Below are positions 32,968 to 41,835 of a stretch of DNA of 64,000 nt, piece by piece. Source of the DNA: Methanoflorens sp963701995. Its GTDB lineage: Archaea; Halobacteriota; Bog-38; Methanoflorentales; Methanoflorentaceae. The notes below the pieces were generated by a model. The model saw nothing but the letters and a program-made list of their open reading frames with translations, did no database searches and had not been told where the DNA came from. Both the position numbers and the translations under genes were made by a program. The stretch is from the NCBI GenBank assembly GCA_963701995.1, contig OY969693.1:1612001-1676000 (forward strand), read 5' to 3'. Numbering within the stretch: position 1 is the stretch's first letter; each line of letters opens with the position of its first letter.

Positions 32968-33264
32968 CTATTTAATGGCTACCATGAAACCTGCAACTCG
33001 CTCAGCTAACGGTATGGTCACCTTTAAAAGCCCATTCGAGAACGTCGCCGTTGCTTCTACTGGATGGGTCTTGTGGGTGAGTACCCAGCAGCCGCTATAC
33101 TTGATATCATCTCGGGGTGCCGTGACACAAAACCCATTTTCCATCGCTTCAAATTCGATATCCTTCTTGTGGACGCCAGGGAGTTCCACTACAATAGTGT
33201 AAGTTTCCGCATCATGATAGAAAACTGCATCTGGTGCGACCGGGATCCGTTTGTTTTCAGCCAT
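32968..33264 (-). CDS. compact Hsp20/alpha-crystallin-like protein, copy A
   Basis: A 98-residue small heat-shock-like (Hsp20/CS fold) protein: YTIVVELPGVHKKDIEFEA, then FSNGLLKVTIPLAE, the classic GxLxVxxPxxE end strand. It is shorter than typical Hsp20. The dimerisation loop region is reduced to APRDDIKYSGCWVLTH and there is no C-terminal IxI tail motif. The ATG is preceded by GGTGATCG and by a TTTAA box near 33300. It is paralogous to the gene at 36235-36531. Confidence 0.8.
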   Translation of the reverse strand: MAENKRIPVAPDAVFYHDAETYTIVVELPGVHKKDIEFEAMENGFCVTAPRDDIKYSGCWVLTHKTHPVEATATFSNGLLKVTIPLAERVAGFMVAIK

Positions 33265-33441
33265 CGATGATCACCAGTGGAAGGTTCACTTCAAACGCTT
33301 AAATAGCTTTGCAGCGCATTAAAGCCGCAAAACCAGCCTCTTGTAACGTACGCTGAGGCATCAAGAAAAGGAGTACGAAGGCACTGATTAGTGACCCAGA
33401 TATAGCTTTGACCGCGCCGTTAGTACATCTTTTGAACCGTG

Positions 33442-33876
33442 CTAGCATCGCTTAACGTCATGCGCTCCTGTAAGGTGCTTCGATGCGAGGGCCGAATCAA
33501 ATTCGTAGGTAGTGGTTCCTTCCTCACGCGAACCTGAAGAGTTCCTTTTTGACAGCTGCACCTCGAGCATCCACGCCGCCACCGTGCCGGTGAGCCTGTC
33601 CTTGAATTCTCCCTTCAGTGTGAGGGGTTCTTTGGCGATGAAATACGCACTGAGCTGGTGGATCAACTCCTGGTTTCGTTGACTCTCAAGGCTAATTACC
33701 CCGTGGGTGTCTTCTAATCCGGAAAGTCTCGCGCGTGGCTCTTCAAAGGTTGACTCCGAGAGCTCATCTTGTTTGACGGCGAAAGTGACCGTACCGCGAC
33801 CGGCGTGAGGCACCTCATCAAGACAAAAGGTAACGTCACCGACACTTTCAAAAACGCGTTCGTGTATTTTAATCAC
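33442..33876 (-). CDS. hypothetical protein, 144 aa
   Basis: Not recognised. Soluble, charged and strand-rich (RVFESVGDVTFCLDEVPHAG, HGVISLESQRNQELIHQLSAYF, KGEFKDRLTGTVAAWMLEVQL). It starts with GTG 33876. It follows copy A of the Hsp20-like gene in the accessory zone. Confidence 0.5.
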   Translation of the reverse strand: MIKIHERVFESVGDVTFCLDEVPHAGRGTVTFAVKQDELSESTFEEPRARLSGLEDTHGVISLESQRNQELIHQLSAYFIAKEPLTLKGEFKDRLTGTVAAWMLEVQLSKRNSSGSREEGTTTYEFDSALASKHLTGAHDVKRC

Positions 33877-34092
33877 CAGAACAAAATGCGTCGGACTCCT
33901 TAAGGCTATCGTGGTCCCATATCGAAATTGGATTTTTGTAACGTGCGGTCGGGCAATCTAGTCGAAGGCAATGAGGCTCCGAAACTAAAGCGCTTATAAC
34001 CGTGTGCCTCGTCAAAATCGTGAAAAGTCGGCGTTTCGCTCATATTTTGTGCTTCGCAACTTTCGTTCATCGGTTGAGCGCGCCACCACCTC

Positions 34093-34335
34093 TCAGTCGC
34101 CGAATCGCCTGAACGCAAACTCGGCAATCACGATACCCGCCACGGCCCACGCGCTAAGTATAATCAGTCCGACCCCAATTGCGTTCCAGTTATAGCCGCT
34201 GAGGAAGAGCGGTCGCACGGCGAGTACCGCGTAGTTGACGGGATTAAACTTCATGGCAGTCTGTACCCAGTCAGGGGTCAGATTCGCCGGGATCAGTGCG
34301 CTCGACAGGAAGATGAGCGAAAAGCAACTTATTGA
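34093..34335 (-). pseudogene. ABC-2 type transporter permease, C-terminal remnant
   Basis: About 75 codons on the minus strand read FSLIFLSSALIPANLTPDWV, MKFNPVNYAVLAVRPLF and IGVGLIILSAWAVAGIVIAEFAFRR, then stop at 34093. This matches the last two membrane segments of ABC-2 (drug/polysaccharide-export) permeases. Upstream of ~34335 the similarity stops abruptly. The rest of the permease and its ATPase are absent, so this is a 5'-truncated relic. Confidence 0.7.
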
Positions 34336-34505
34336 ATGCCAAGAGCAGTGGCGACGAACACGAAAAATGCTATACCTTATTCCACATGCACATTACACCC
34401 TGGGTGAGATGTTACTCTGGGCGCCAGCAGTACGTAAAAAACCTGTGGTTTGTGTGATTAACCTGAAGTTACTCTAGTATCTCTGCGTTTAATCGCCTAC
34501 GTTTT

Positions 34506-34982
34506 TCACGTCGAGCGTTGTTGCGCGTCATCACGCCTAATTGTGGCCCGTATGGTTTCTCCAGGATGCCATGCCGAATCCGCATCTATATAGACACGCA
34601 ATTTATGATAGCGGCAAAAATCAACAATCTCGCATAAATCCTCGAACGATGCGCCGTACGGTTCCGTTGTTATCACATACTCGCCGTCGGAATGCTTATG
34701 CGTAGTCGAGTGGTCGAATATGCCGAGAATATTGCCCACATCGTCCGCGTCTACTTCTTCTTCGCGCCCAGGTATCCGCACACGGCGCTTATGTAGTAGT
34801 TTACCTAGTTGAGCGCCGTTCGGGAATTTACCGCCCGGGTTCCGTTTTACGCTCATAACTTCGGCATATACATTCTCTAAATCGTCTAATTCTTCGAGCG
34901 TTTGAACGGCCTCAATATACCCTGGCGAGGGATTAAAATTGTATTGCGTTCTGCGCTCGCGTTTAATATCTTCGGACTTCAT
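34506..34982 (-). CDS. hypothetical protein, 158 aa
   Basis: Not recognised. Mostly helical and charged at the N-terminus (MKSEDIKRERRTQYNFNPSP; VQTLEELDDLENVYAEVMSV), then FPNGAQLGKLLHKRRVRIPG and ending in an alpha/beta segment (SFEDLCEIVDFCRYHKLRVY). The ATG at 34982 has an AAGG upstream; a GTG at 35003 is in frame. Confidence 0.5.
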   Translation of the reverse strand: MKSEDIKRERRTQYNFNPSPGYIEAVQTLEELDDLENVYAEVMSVKRNPGGKFPNGAQLGKLLHKRRVRIPGREEEVDADDVGNILGIFDHSTTHKHSDGEYVITTEPYGASFEDLCEIVDFCRYHKLRVYIDADSAWHPGETIRATIRRDDAQQRST

Positions 34983-35045
34983 ATTTTCATACCTTCTTAT
35001 CACCTAAAATGAGCGGCTTACCGCCTGTTAGTTTGAAAAATATGT

Positions 35046-35290
35046 GGGCCACCTCGCCGATCAAGAATACTCGAAGATAGCGCCAGTCGTGTCCGCCCCC
35101 GTCACGTCGGCCCCGGTAAGGTAAGCCCCACTGAGATCCGGCCGTATCTCAGGGTGCGCCGCTCTCCATTGGTTCCAGACCGATACTCCCTGCAGGAGCA
35201 TTTGGACGTGTGATTGATTTGCCATGGTAAGTTTCACCTCTGCTCCTTTGTGCAAGGGTGTGCGCATTGGTGAGATATAGCTCTGTCCTT
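35046..35290. repeat. duplicated segment (copy 1), homologous to 38026-38580
   Basis: Both flanks and the body match the segment at 38.0-38.6 kb almost base for base, from about 15 nt after the stop codon to ~75 nt upstream of the start (including a TATAGC-type promoter). The exception is 300 bp of internal repeats missing here. The unit duplicated is therefore promoter plus gene. Confidence 0.8.
35061..35225 (-). CDS. pentapeptide-repeat protein, shortened copy
   Basis: A 54-residue version of the protein at 38041. The N-terminal MANQSHVQMLLQGVSVWNQW is kept, but only about four pentapeptides remain (LSGAYLTGADVTGADTTGAI). It lacks exactly 100 residues (20 pentapeptides) found in the long copy. 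The start is ATG 35225 behind GAGGTG. It may be too short to form a stable beta-helix, so it is perhaps a relic. Confidence 0.6.
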   Translation of the reverse strand: MANQSHVQMLLQGVSVWNQWRAAHPEIRPDLSGAYLTGADVTGADTTGAIFEYS

Positions 35291-35397
35291 CGGGTCGTTA
35301 CAGATGGGGGTATGATTAGCGAGAAGAATACTACCGATACATCAGCGATTTGTTTTTGGCGAAAAATCAACCTAAGCCACGTTGCGTGCCCTGCTCA

Positions 35398-35484
35398 TTA
35401 TACAAGTCCATACAGTTTCAGAAGAATAACCACCAGCGCGATTGCACTCCACCATTTAATAAGATCGTCGGGTGTAACTTTCAT
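35398..35484 (-). CDS. possible 28-aa membrane peptide
   Basis: A frame reading MKVTPDDLIKWWSAIALVVI, LLKLYGLV and stop. It has one hydrophobic span after a short polar N-terminus. Start and stop are clean, but the length makes it uncertain. Confidence 0.3.
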   Translation of the reverse strand: MKVTPDDLIKWWSAIALVVILLKLYGLV

Positions 35485-35930
35485 TGTCTGTCCACTTAGC
35501 AGCTAGCCGTACGCGCTGCCTCTAATTATACTCGTCCATCAAACAAGACGGCTCAGTCGTGCTGACAACTACGGAAACAAATCAAAAGAATGGCGATTCA
35601 GAAACGGGTGATCTCATCCTCACCGACGTAACTCCCGCAAAAAAAAGACGTCTGCGCGCATAGCTTATTCAAGCCGAATTATTTCGAGCTCTTTGCCGAA
35701 AAAGGCGTTTCCTCGAGCCACGCAACACCTAAGACCCGCAGCGTGCCCCGCAGAGCCCAAATAGCGGACAAACCAATACTAAACAGGGGAAACCGCCGCA
35801 CATTCCCGCGTTACTTATTCTTGGATTGTGGCACATCATAATCACGACAGCGGGGGTACGCGCTAGGGAGAGGACAACGGCGCGATCAGTTGCCACAGGC
35901 GGCGATTTACGATATCATTTTTCAGAAGAA
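35485..35930. other. intergenic, no gene recognised
   Basis: 446 bases with only short overlapping frames and no clear signals on either strand. Confidence 0.5.
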
Positions 35931-36116
35931 TCATTTTTCCACGGCCCTTTTTATCGCTATGCGCTCTATTACGTTCTCGTACGTGTCGCGAAGCCCGCGG
36001 TGAGTGTTACGACCGTCATAACCGGTTGGGTCTTCAACATTTGTCTTATCCTCTAGCTCTTCGATCTCCTTCTTACAGAAGGCTATAACATCCTCTAATA
36101 TCTCTTCGCAATTCAT
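35931..36116 (-). CDS. hypothetical protein, 61 aa
   Basis: Not recognised. A small acidic helical protein starting MNCEEILEDVIAFCKKEIEE with a DGRNTHRGLRDTYENVIERI second half. ATG 36116 has an AGGA upstream. A longer frame to 36221 lacks support. Confidence 0.5.
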   Translation of the reverse strand: MNCEEILEDVIAFCKKEIEELEDKTNVEDPTGYDGRNTHRGLRDTYENVIERIAIKRAVEK

Positions 36117-36234
36117 TTTTAATCCTGTCCTCCGGTTCGAATTCGGCGCATAGAACAAGACGGGCTGTCCAGAGTTTGGGGCCACAGCAAGCCTCGCAGC
36201 ACGATAATCAGCCGCGTCCAACGAACGGGATGGA

Positions 36235-36531
36235 CTATTTTATGGGTATCTTAACGCCCTCAAGCCGTTCCGCGAGCGGTATGGTCACCTTCAGAAGGCC
36301 ATTTTCGAATGTAGCCGTTGCCCCTTCCGGCTTTATGGTATGGGAGAGTGTCCAGCAGCCGGCATACTCGATATCGTCTCGAGGTGCTGTGAGACAAAAC
36401 CCGTTCTCCCCAGCTTCAACTTTAATGTCCTTCTTGTCTGCGCCGGGAAGTTCCACTTCGATGGTATAGTTTTTCTTGTCGTGATACAAGAATGCATTCG
36501 GTGCGACAAAGATGCTTTCTTTTTCAGCCAA
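36235..36531 (-). CDS. compact Hsp20/alpha-crystallin-like protein, copy B
   Basis: 98 residues, same length as copy A at 32968 and clearly paralogous (YTIEVELPGADKKDIKVEAG; APRDDIEYAGCWTLSH; FENGLLKVTIPLAERLEG). It has the same reduced loop and no C-terminal IxI. The promoter region also resembles copy A (AGCTAC/TTTAA before the start). It is probably a stress-related small chaperone-like protein; oligomerisation is uncertain. Confidence 0.8.
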   Translation of the reverse strand: MAEKESIFVAPNAFLYHDKKNYTIEVELPGADKKDIKVEAGENGFCLTAPRDDIEYAGCWTLSHTIKPEGATATFENGLLKVTIPLAERLEGVKIPIK

Positions 36532-36927
36532 TCATATCACCGCATAGAGTTACTTTTGAATGATTAAGTAGCTTTGCCGGGCCTAACACCAGAGAATCTC
36601 ATTTTGCAGCAGGTGAACTACTCTTTTTATTTTTCTGCGTCCCGTTGCGTTGCACCAATGACCTATAGGATTTGCTGCATCTCGAAAAAGAAGGGCTATA
36701 TGAGCGTAGACCATCAAAAAGAAACGCCTGCTGCTCGATGGAAAGCCCCGAAACGAACCATCTTGCCCATAAGTAGGGATCTACTCGCATTTTTTGCCCG
36801 TCGAACTGCTCCGGACGGCTGTATATGCGTCAGACGTCAAAAAAGAGCCGTGAAAAACGGAACGCCTTCCAACGGTTATTGCAGAGCCAATCGTGACGTT
36901 CAGACCTCGTAAGCACGTACTTGATTC
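36532..36927. other. intergenic, no gene recognised
   Basis: 396 bases. Frames on both strands overlap here, but neither shows family features or a ribosome-binding site. Confidence 0.45.
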
Positions 36928-37374
36928 CTAGTTACGCGGCGCTTTTCCCTGTGCACTACTTGCGAAGCTGTCGTCGCTGTGCCGCATCTTCGTTATCCAG
37001 CTCGCGAGCTCTTCAGGACGCTCGTATCGGTATCCCTCCAGCTGGAAACCGAGAGTGGTGTCGTCGCCGACAGCGCGTGGCGGCAAGGCGTCCGGGTAAA
37101 AGAAGACGTGATGCCCTGCCTTGCGGTACTCGCGGTTGATCGCCCATCCAAGAAACGCGAGCATGCGCCACCCGTGCTCTTTTTGTGCAATCTCTAACGT
37201 GACGTACCAGGTTCCTTCTTGCCACTTCCCGTGGTCACGCTCGCCGGGATGTCCACCACAGCAGCACACCGTGGTAACGCACGGAAGGCTGTTGAGCACT
37301 TTGACAAGAGGCACAAGGTTCGCATCTATTTCCTCCTCTGGCACGGCATCGCCCTCAGCAGTAGTACGAGTCAA
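36928..37374 (-). CDS. hypothetical protein, 148 aa
   Basis: Not recognised. The region LNSLPCVTTVCCCGGHPGER followed by GTWYVTLEIAQ and a Trp/aromatic-rich centre looks like a compact alpha/beta protein with possible metal-binding Cys and His residues. It has a faint resemblance to CxGH-containing families, which I do not press. The N-terminus is acidic. Confidence 0.5.
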   Translation of the reverse strand: MTRTTAEGDAVPEEEIDANLVPLVKVLNSLPCVTTVCCCGGHPGERDHGKWQEGTWYVTLEIAQKEHGWRMLAFLGWAINREYRKAGHHVFFYPDALPPRAVGDDTTLGFQLEGYRYERPEELASWITKMRHSDDSFASSAQGKAPRN

Positions 37375-37517
37375 GCATAAGGTGTCTAATCTTTATCTAA
37401 ATTACAGCGAGTGACCCGCTTTATGCACAGCCTATGAGGTTGCAGAATGAGCTCTCTGCAAAGGCCGTCGGCTGCGTGTTCTAAGAAGCCTGGCCGATGT
37501 CCGCACTCTTTGCAAGC

Positions 37518-37733
37518 TTAACAGCGGGTTTCTTGCATCACGTTAAAAACGCCAGGAACCGCACCCCTGAGCTTCTTGTGTAGTTGTGCCCTGGCCCTCC
37601 TTTGTGCTTTGCTTTCTAAAATCCGGTTTCGTTCTTTTTCTGAGTAGGTCGCGAGTGGCCTGTGATAATCCTGATAGTCCCTCCGTGCTGTTTCCATACT
37701 TATTATTGACCTTTGAAACTTGTCGGCAAGCAT
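37518..37733 (-). CDS. hypothetical protein, 71 aa
   Basis: Not recognised. A basic helical protein (RRDYQDYHRPLATYSEKERN, RILESKAQRRARAQLHKKL). An internal ATG at 37697 is an alternative start. A minus-strand GTATATAG lies ~95 nt upstream. Confidence 0.4.
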   Translation of the reverse strand: MLADKFQRSIISMETARRDYQDYHRPLATYSEKERNRILESKAQRRARAQLHKKLRGAVPGVFNVMQETRC

Positions 37734-38040
37734 TCGCTAGCCATTTTGAGTCGTTATATGAGAATAAAATGCTCCGTCTTTGTTCTGAAGATCTGCGGCT
37801 AGCAATTTCTTTTCGATCAAGCCTACTTGACTATATACTTCTCACGACTTTCTTCTTCCCTAAGAGGGTTTAGATTTTGTTGGCTAGTTTTTCAAGGATT
37901 TCCTGCAATAATCAGCGTTATCTAAGCATTGTGTCAGCCCAATACCGCGTGTACACATCATACAGTGCTCATGCAGTGGACATCTATAATTGCTGATTTA
38001 AGGGACTCGCGTAACGCTTCGCCCGCGTCCGTCTCGCCGA
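37734..38040. other. intergenic, no gene recognised
   Basis: 307 bases, AT-rich. It holds the TATA-like box for the 71-aa frame and nothing else I can support. Confidence 0.45.
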
Positions 38041-38580
38041 TCAAGGATGCTCGAAGATAGCGCCAGTCGTGTCCGCCCCCGTCACGTCGGCCCCAGTAAG
38101 GTCGGCGCCGATACAGGTCGCCTCACTGAGGTCGGCCTTGACAAGTTTAGCGCCTCGCAACACAGCATTGGTGAGGTTCGCCTTGGTGAGGTTAGCGCCA
38201 GAAAGGTCGGCCTCGTTGACTTCAGCCCCCGTAAGATCTGCCTTGATAAGGGTTGCTCGAGTAAGGTCGGCCTCTTCGAGGTCAGCCTCGGTGAGGTCAG
38301 CCTCGGTGAGGTCAGCTGCGTGAAGGCTAGCTTGGGTGAGGTCAGCTCCTCTAAGGTCAGCTTCGATAAGATCCGCCTGGGTGAGATCGGCCCCGGTAAG
38401 GTAAGCCCCACTGAGATCCGGCCGTATCTCAGAGTGCGCCGCTCTCCATTGGTTCCAGACCGATACTCCCTGCAGGAGCATTTGGACGTGTGATTGATTT
38501 GCCACGGTAAGTCTTACCTCTGCTCGATTGTGGAAGAGTGTGCGCATTTGTGAGATATAGCTCTGTCCTTCGGATCGTTA
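38026..38580. repeat. duplicated segment (copy 2), homologous to 35046-35290
   Basis: The full-length counterpart of the segment at 35.05-35.29 kb, containing the long pentapeptide gene and its promoter. The coding part is itself a run of 15-bp units (GCTGACCTxACxxAG-like) encoding A-D/N-L-x-x. Confidence 0.8.
38041..38505 (-). CDS. pentapeptide-repeat protein, full-length copy
   Basis: A 154-residue protein. The N-terminal ~35 residues (VSVWNQWRAAHSEIRPDLSG) are followed by about 23 consecutive A(D/N)LxxA pentapeptides (ADLTEADLTEADLEEADLTR), which build a square right-handed beta-helix. Such proteins can mimic DNA or act as scaffolds; the role here is unknown. The start GTG at 38505 corresponds to the ATG of the short copy. 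Confidence 0.85.
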   Translation of the reverse strand: MANQSHVQMLLQGVSVWNQWRAAHSEIRPDLSGAYLTGADLTQADLIEADLRGADLTQASLHAADLTEADLTEADLEEADLTRATLIKADLTGAEVNEADLSGANLTKANLTNAVLRGAKLVKADLSEATCIGADLTGADVTGADTTGAIFEHP

Positions 38581-38691
38581 CACGTGACTGAACAACGCAG
38601 TGCGTTATCGTGCCTTGCAATCGCGCGGGCAGCATATATCCCAGAGAACGCCGGAGATGTGGCCGAGGTGGGAGGCTGCTCACACGCTTTA

Positions 38692-39880
38692 CTAACCAAA
38701 TGAGGCGTACACCCTGTCGAAGTTTATCCCAGCAATCGTCTTTTCGCGATAGAACCATCTCTTTTCTTGAACGGCGGTCTGCAATTGCGAGTTCGAAATG
38801 CCGTTCTGCAGCGCCAAGTAGGCTTCCATGAACGCCGCGAGGTCATCGGCTGCTTTGACGAGCTCGCCATCAACCGGATTATATTGGTCGCGGTTGTACG
38901 ACGCAGTTATCACGTCGGAGGTTGTGTGGCGCACCTGCCCGTCGATCGTCACCTTTGAGACAAACTCGTCTTCAGTAAACATGCGTAGCTCGGGTTGCCA
39001 CCCCTTTGGGATGAGCTCTGGCGCGTAAATTCTGCGTTCCATCTCTTCCCGTTCAAAGTCCTTCACGAAGCGGTCCAGGCCCGTGGCCGCCCTCTTGACG
39101 GGGCTGATGATGTCCTTGGTGAGCACTTCGGGCAGGTCGTGGAACAGTCCGGTGAAGTAGTTGTTCGCACGGCGCTTGGGACACGCACCGATCTCGAGTG
39201 AGAACAGGTACGAAAGCATCGCCACTATGAGCATGTGGCCGAGCACAGAGGTCCGCGGGATTCGGTAGAGTTGCCCCCATCGTACTTGAAATCGCAGGCG
39301 TCCGCACAAGTCGACAAAGCTCCGATAGGTCGGGAAAAAGGCGAGGTGGCGCAGTCCTTCGACGTCAGCTAGCGCCTCCTGGCGCCTCTGCAATCCTCGT
39401 CGGATCTCGTCAATCTCGTAATCGCTCGTATTTTCGCGTTCGATGATATCAAACTCCCACTTGGTCGCGTAGCAGTGGGCGGCGTCGAGCACCTTCCTGC
39501 TGATGGTGTCCGGAGGGCGGAAGAGATACTCTTCAAACCGTTTGTCGAGCCCGTTTAGATCGGAAATAAGGGGCGTAAAGCGCGCGCAGACCTCGTTCTT
39601 CAGCTCGTTAAACGTCTCGTCGTTTGCCTTGATCCTCTCGAAGATCTGGGGTTTCAAGTCGGTAAGGGCGAGGCGCTCGAAGTATTCAAAGAGGCCGCCC
39701 TCGATGACCTCGATCCAGCTGAAGTTGCTGCTGTGTTCGGCAAACTTGCCGAGCACGTAGGCGATGGATCTTGTGTCCCTGTTTATCGAGTTCGGTTAGG
39801 GGAACGGGACACAGCTTGTCGTTCCAGCGGCGCATTTCCGCGGCCTGAAAGAGTTCCACTAGGAGGTCTTTTCCTACCAT
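38692..39880 (-). pseudogene. HD-domain phosphohydrolase, one frameshift
   Basis: The main frame (38692-39756) carries an HD hydrolase (YRIPRTSVLGHMLIVAMLSY; NNYFTGLFHDLPEVLTKDII), like archaeal YfbR/HD_3-type nucleotidases. Its true N-terminus (VGKDLLVELFQAAEMRRWND, PVPLTELDKQGHKI) is in another frame from 39880. Dropping one C near 39769 joins them into KIIAYVLGKFAEHSS. The body is otherwise intact, so this is either one recent mutation or an assembly error. Confidence 0.78.
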
Positions 39881-39898
39881 TTTTTGTTCTCACGGCTC

Positions 39899-40390
39899 TC
39901 AGGAGTTGTCCACCTGTTTGAGCACCTCGGAGAGCATCTCATACACGTCGGCCGTTTGTCCTTGGTTTGGCATTTTCCCGATGCGTTCTGCGGCACCGGC
40001 GAGTCGCCTGAGCACGTCCGGAATGGCCTTTTCAGGAACGGAGGACACACGCGCGCCGCGATAATTGGTCAGAATAGACTGAATAGCCTTGGGGAGGCGC
40101 CTGCCATCGACTGTGCTGTCTTCCAGCAAAAACGGCAGTTTCCACGAAGCAGGCTTATTTGCATCACCAACATAGGCAAAACACTCAGCGGGTAAGGCGT
40201 ACTTCGGGTGAAGGAGCTGCGAGTCAACAGCGTGCGGCTTGCTCGGATTATCTTCGGGCGGAGGGCGCAGCAGAGTCAGCTCTTCGCCGCTTAATTCTAT
40301 CCGCGGACGATAGATGCCGTGCTCGCTTAGCCACCACAAATCGAGGGGAGGGGTCTCGGATTCGAGAGGGACAAAGATGCGATCTTTCAA
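39899..40390 (-). CDS. hypothetical protein, 163 aa
   Basis: Function not recognised. The C-terminal half (GRRLPKAIQSILTNYRGARV, SVPEKAIPDVLRRLAGAAER) resembles a helical domain found in hypothetical proteins of many microbes. The N-terminus is Pro-rich and acidic. It starts with TTG. It ends 18 bp before the HD gene on the same strand, so they are probably co-transcribed. Confidence 0.6.
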   Translation of the reverse strand: MKDRIFVPLESETPPLDLWWLSEHGIYRPRIELSGEELTLLRPPPEDNPSKPHAVDSQLLHPKYALPAECFAYVGDANKPASWKLPFLLEDSTVDGRRLPKAIQSILTNYRGARVSSVPEKAIPDVLRRLAGAAERIGKMPNQGQTADVYEMLSEVLKQVDNS

Positions 40391-40487
40391 GCCGCCCGCG
40401 CCGATACCGCCGCGTAAAACATAACGCCGTCACTAACAGCAATACATTTCACATTCTGCTCGTCGGCGTAGCGGCGGGGATGCATCG

Positions 40488-40955
40488 CTATACGTGTGGC
40501 GTTATGGCCTTCACGTACCGATCGACGACGTCATTGATAATGTCGTCTTTTGAGATTGTGTTAGGCAGGAGGCTTTGCGTGAGGTCGTGCCGGGCGGTTT
40601 CGTAGTTGTCTATCTGTGCTCGCGTATTCAAGCTGTACCCCGTCGGAGAGATCAAGGCATAAATCTCGTAACCGAACCGGGTCAACCCCTCGTCGATCTC
40701 AATTGCACTGGCCAATCGGGAACCGGCTCTGGCTGACGGATGCGCGAGAACGATGTTTGGTTCGGATCCGTGTTTCAGCAGTTCCGACCGTACCGCTTCA
40801 AATGCCGGATTGATCGTCGAATCGAAGAGTGCCGCAACGAGTGAGAATTGCTGGGCATGTGCAGTGGTAGCTCTCTGTCTGTCTTCGACCAATTTTTTTT
40901 CGTAGGCCGCCTTCTTTTGAAAGAGGTCATCGAGTCTTTTTTTCCAGTCATCCAT
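40488..40955 (-). CDS. hypothetical protein, 155 aa
   Basis: Not recognised. An N-terminal coiled coil (DDWKKRLDDLFQKKAAYEKK, LVEDRQRATTAHAQQF) leads into an alpha/beta domain (EPNIVLAHPSARAGSRLASAIE; YEIYALISPTGYSLNTRAQI). The start ATG 40955 follows GGTGAT. Confidence 0.6.
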   Translation of the reverse strand: MDDWKKRLDDLFQKKAAYEKKLVEDRQRATTAHAQQFSLVAALFDSTINPAFEAVRSELLKHGSEPNIVLAHPSARAGSRLASAIEIDEGLTRFGYEIYALISPTGYSLNTRAQIDNYETARHDLTQSLLPNTISKDDIINDVVDRYVKAITPHV

Positions 40956-41201
40956 AAATATCACCAATCTAGTTCGTCTATAGAAATGTGGCGAGCCGCC
41001 TATTTAAAGCGAACCTGCTTTCGATGCCTCCGTGCGTTGCGCGAGGTTAACAAAGGCCTTTCCATCGACATAGGCGGAGACCTGCCCAAATCAAAAGCCA
41101 AGCGTGTTTTGCCGCCAGTTCGGCGACCAGTTCGCCACAGCGTCCGACCTATGTGGTTGTCCCGCCGGCTGCAACGATGAGCTGCAACAGGGCCTCCTGA
41201 G

Positions 41202-41777
41202 TCACGCGTTATACCTGCTAGCCCTTTCCAAGCTGAGCACTTCTTCGAGCCACGCAAACACCTTAGGCCCGCGATGCGCGCCAAAAAGCTCAGAGAACTT
41301 GTCGCTGATGAGTTCAGCATCGTCCAGAGAGCTCAGATAGCAGATGAACCAGTACTTCCTGTCTCCAAAGCGGTAGCTGAAAAAGCGGTCCATGTAGATG
41401 AGATCGCTGCAGTAGTATTTGACAAAGCTTCGCCCTGTACAAACGCCGATGTCGTACCCTTTGCTCAGTATGATCGATTTGATGTTGAGCTCTTCTCTCG
41501 CGTAGTCAAAACGCTTCACGTAGGTACTACAGTGGAGCACGGCAACAGCGTCCGCAGGGATCGTTTTCACTGCGCTGAGCGTTCCGTCTGCAGCCGACCA
41601 CATCGCTTCGAGCTCGGCATAGGCGTCAGATGGGGTGTAGTAGGTGTCGCTCAAATCGGCGGACTGGTGAAGGCGATCTTTGATCAGCTGCTGAATTCTA
41701 AAAAGCTGTGGCTGACGGCTCTCGTGGTCGCGCAGCGTGATGCGAAACTTAACCATGCCACCTTGGGTTTCTGTCAT
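41202..41777 (-). CDS. hypothetical protein, 191 aa
   Basis: Not recognised. An alpha/beta protein rich in aromatic residues (DTYYTPSDAYAELEAMWSAA, DLIYMDRFFSYRFGDRKYWF). No membrane span or known motif. The start may be the MTETQGG Met at 41777 or the Met before VKFRITLRDH. Confidence 0.55.
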   Translation of the reverse strand: MTETQGGMVKFRITLRDHESRQPQLFRIQQLIKDRLHQSADLSDTYYTPSDAYAELEAMWSAADGTLSAVKTIPADAVAVLHCSTYVKRFDYAREELNIKSIILSKGYDIGVCTGRSFVKYYCSDLIYMDRFFSYRFGDRKYWFICYLSSLDDAELISDKFSELFGAHRGPKVFAWLEEVLSLERASRYNA

Positions 41778-41835
41778 ACCCTGTACCAAGGCTCGTACTT
41801 AAGGATGTGAAAGAAAGAAAAGAAGGGGGTGGCGC

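Noticed and set aside
36574..36912. 112-aa plus-strand frame
   Set aside because: Cys/Arg/Lys-rich with no ribosome-binding site and an overlapping frame on the other strand. No evidence to prefer either.
38041..38505. CRISPR array or tandem DNA repeat locus
   Set aside because: The repeated 15-bp units are coding for pentapeptides in one open frame. There are no unique spacers.
32968..38505. Tandem segmental duplication carrying the Hsp20-like and pentapeptide genes together
   Set aside because: The start-to-start distance within each pair is similar (about 1.96 and 1.97 kb), but the intervening genes are unrelated and homology ends within ~75 bp of each duplicated gene. Separate duplications are more likely.
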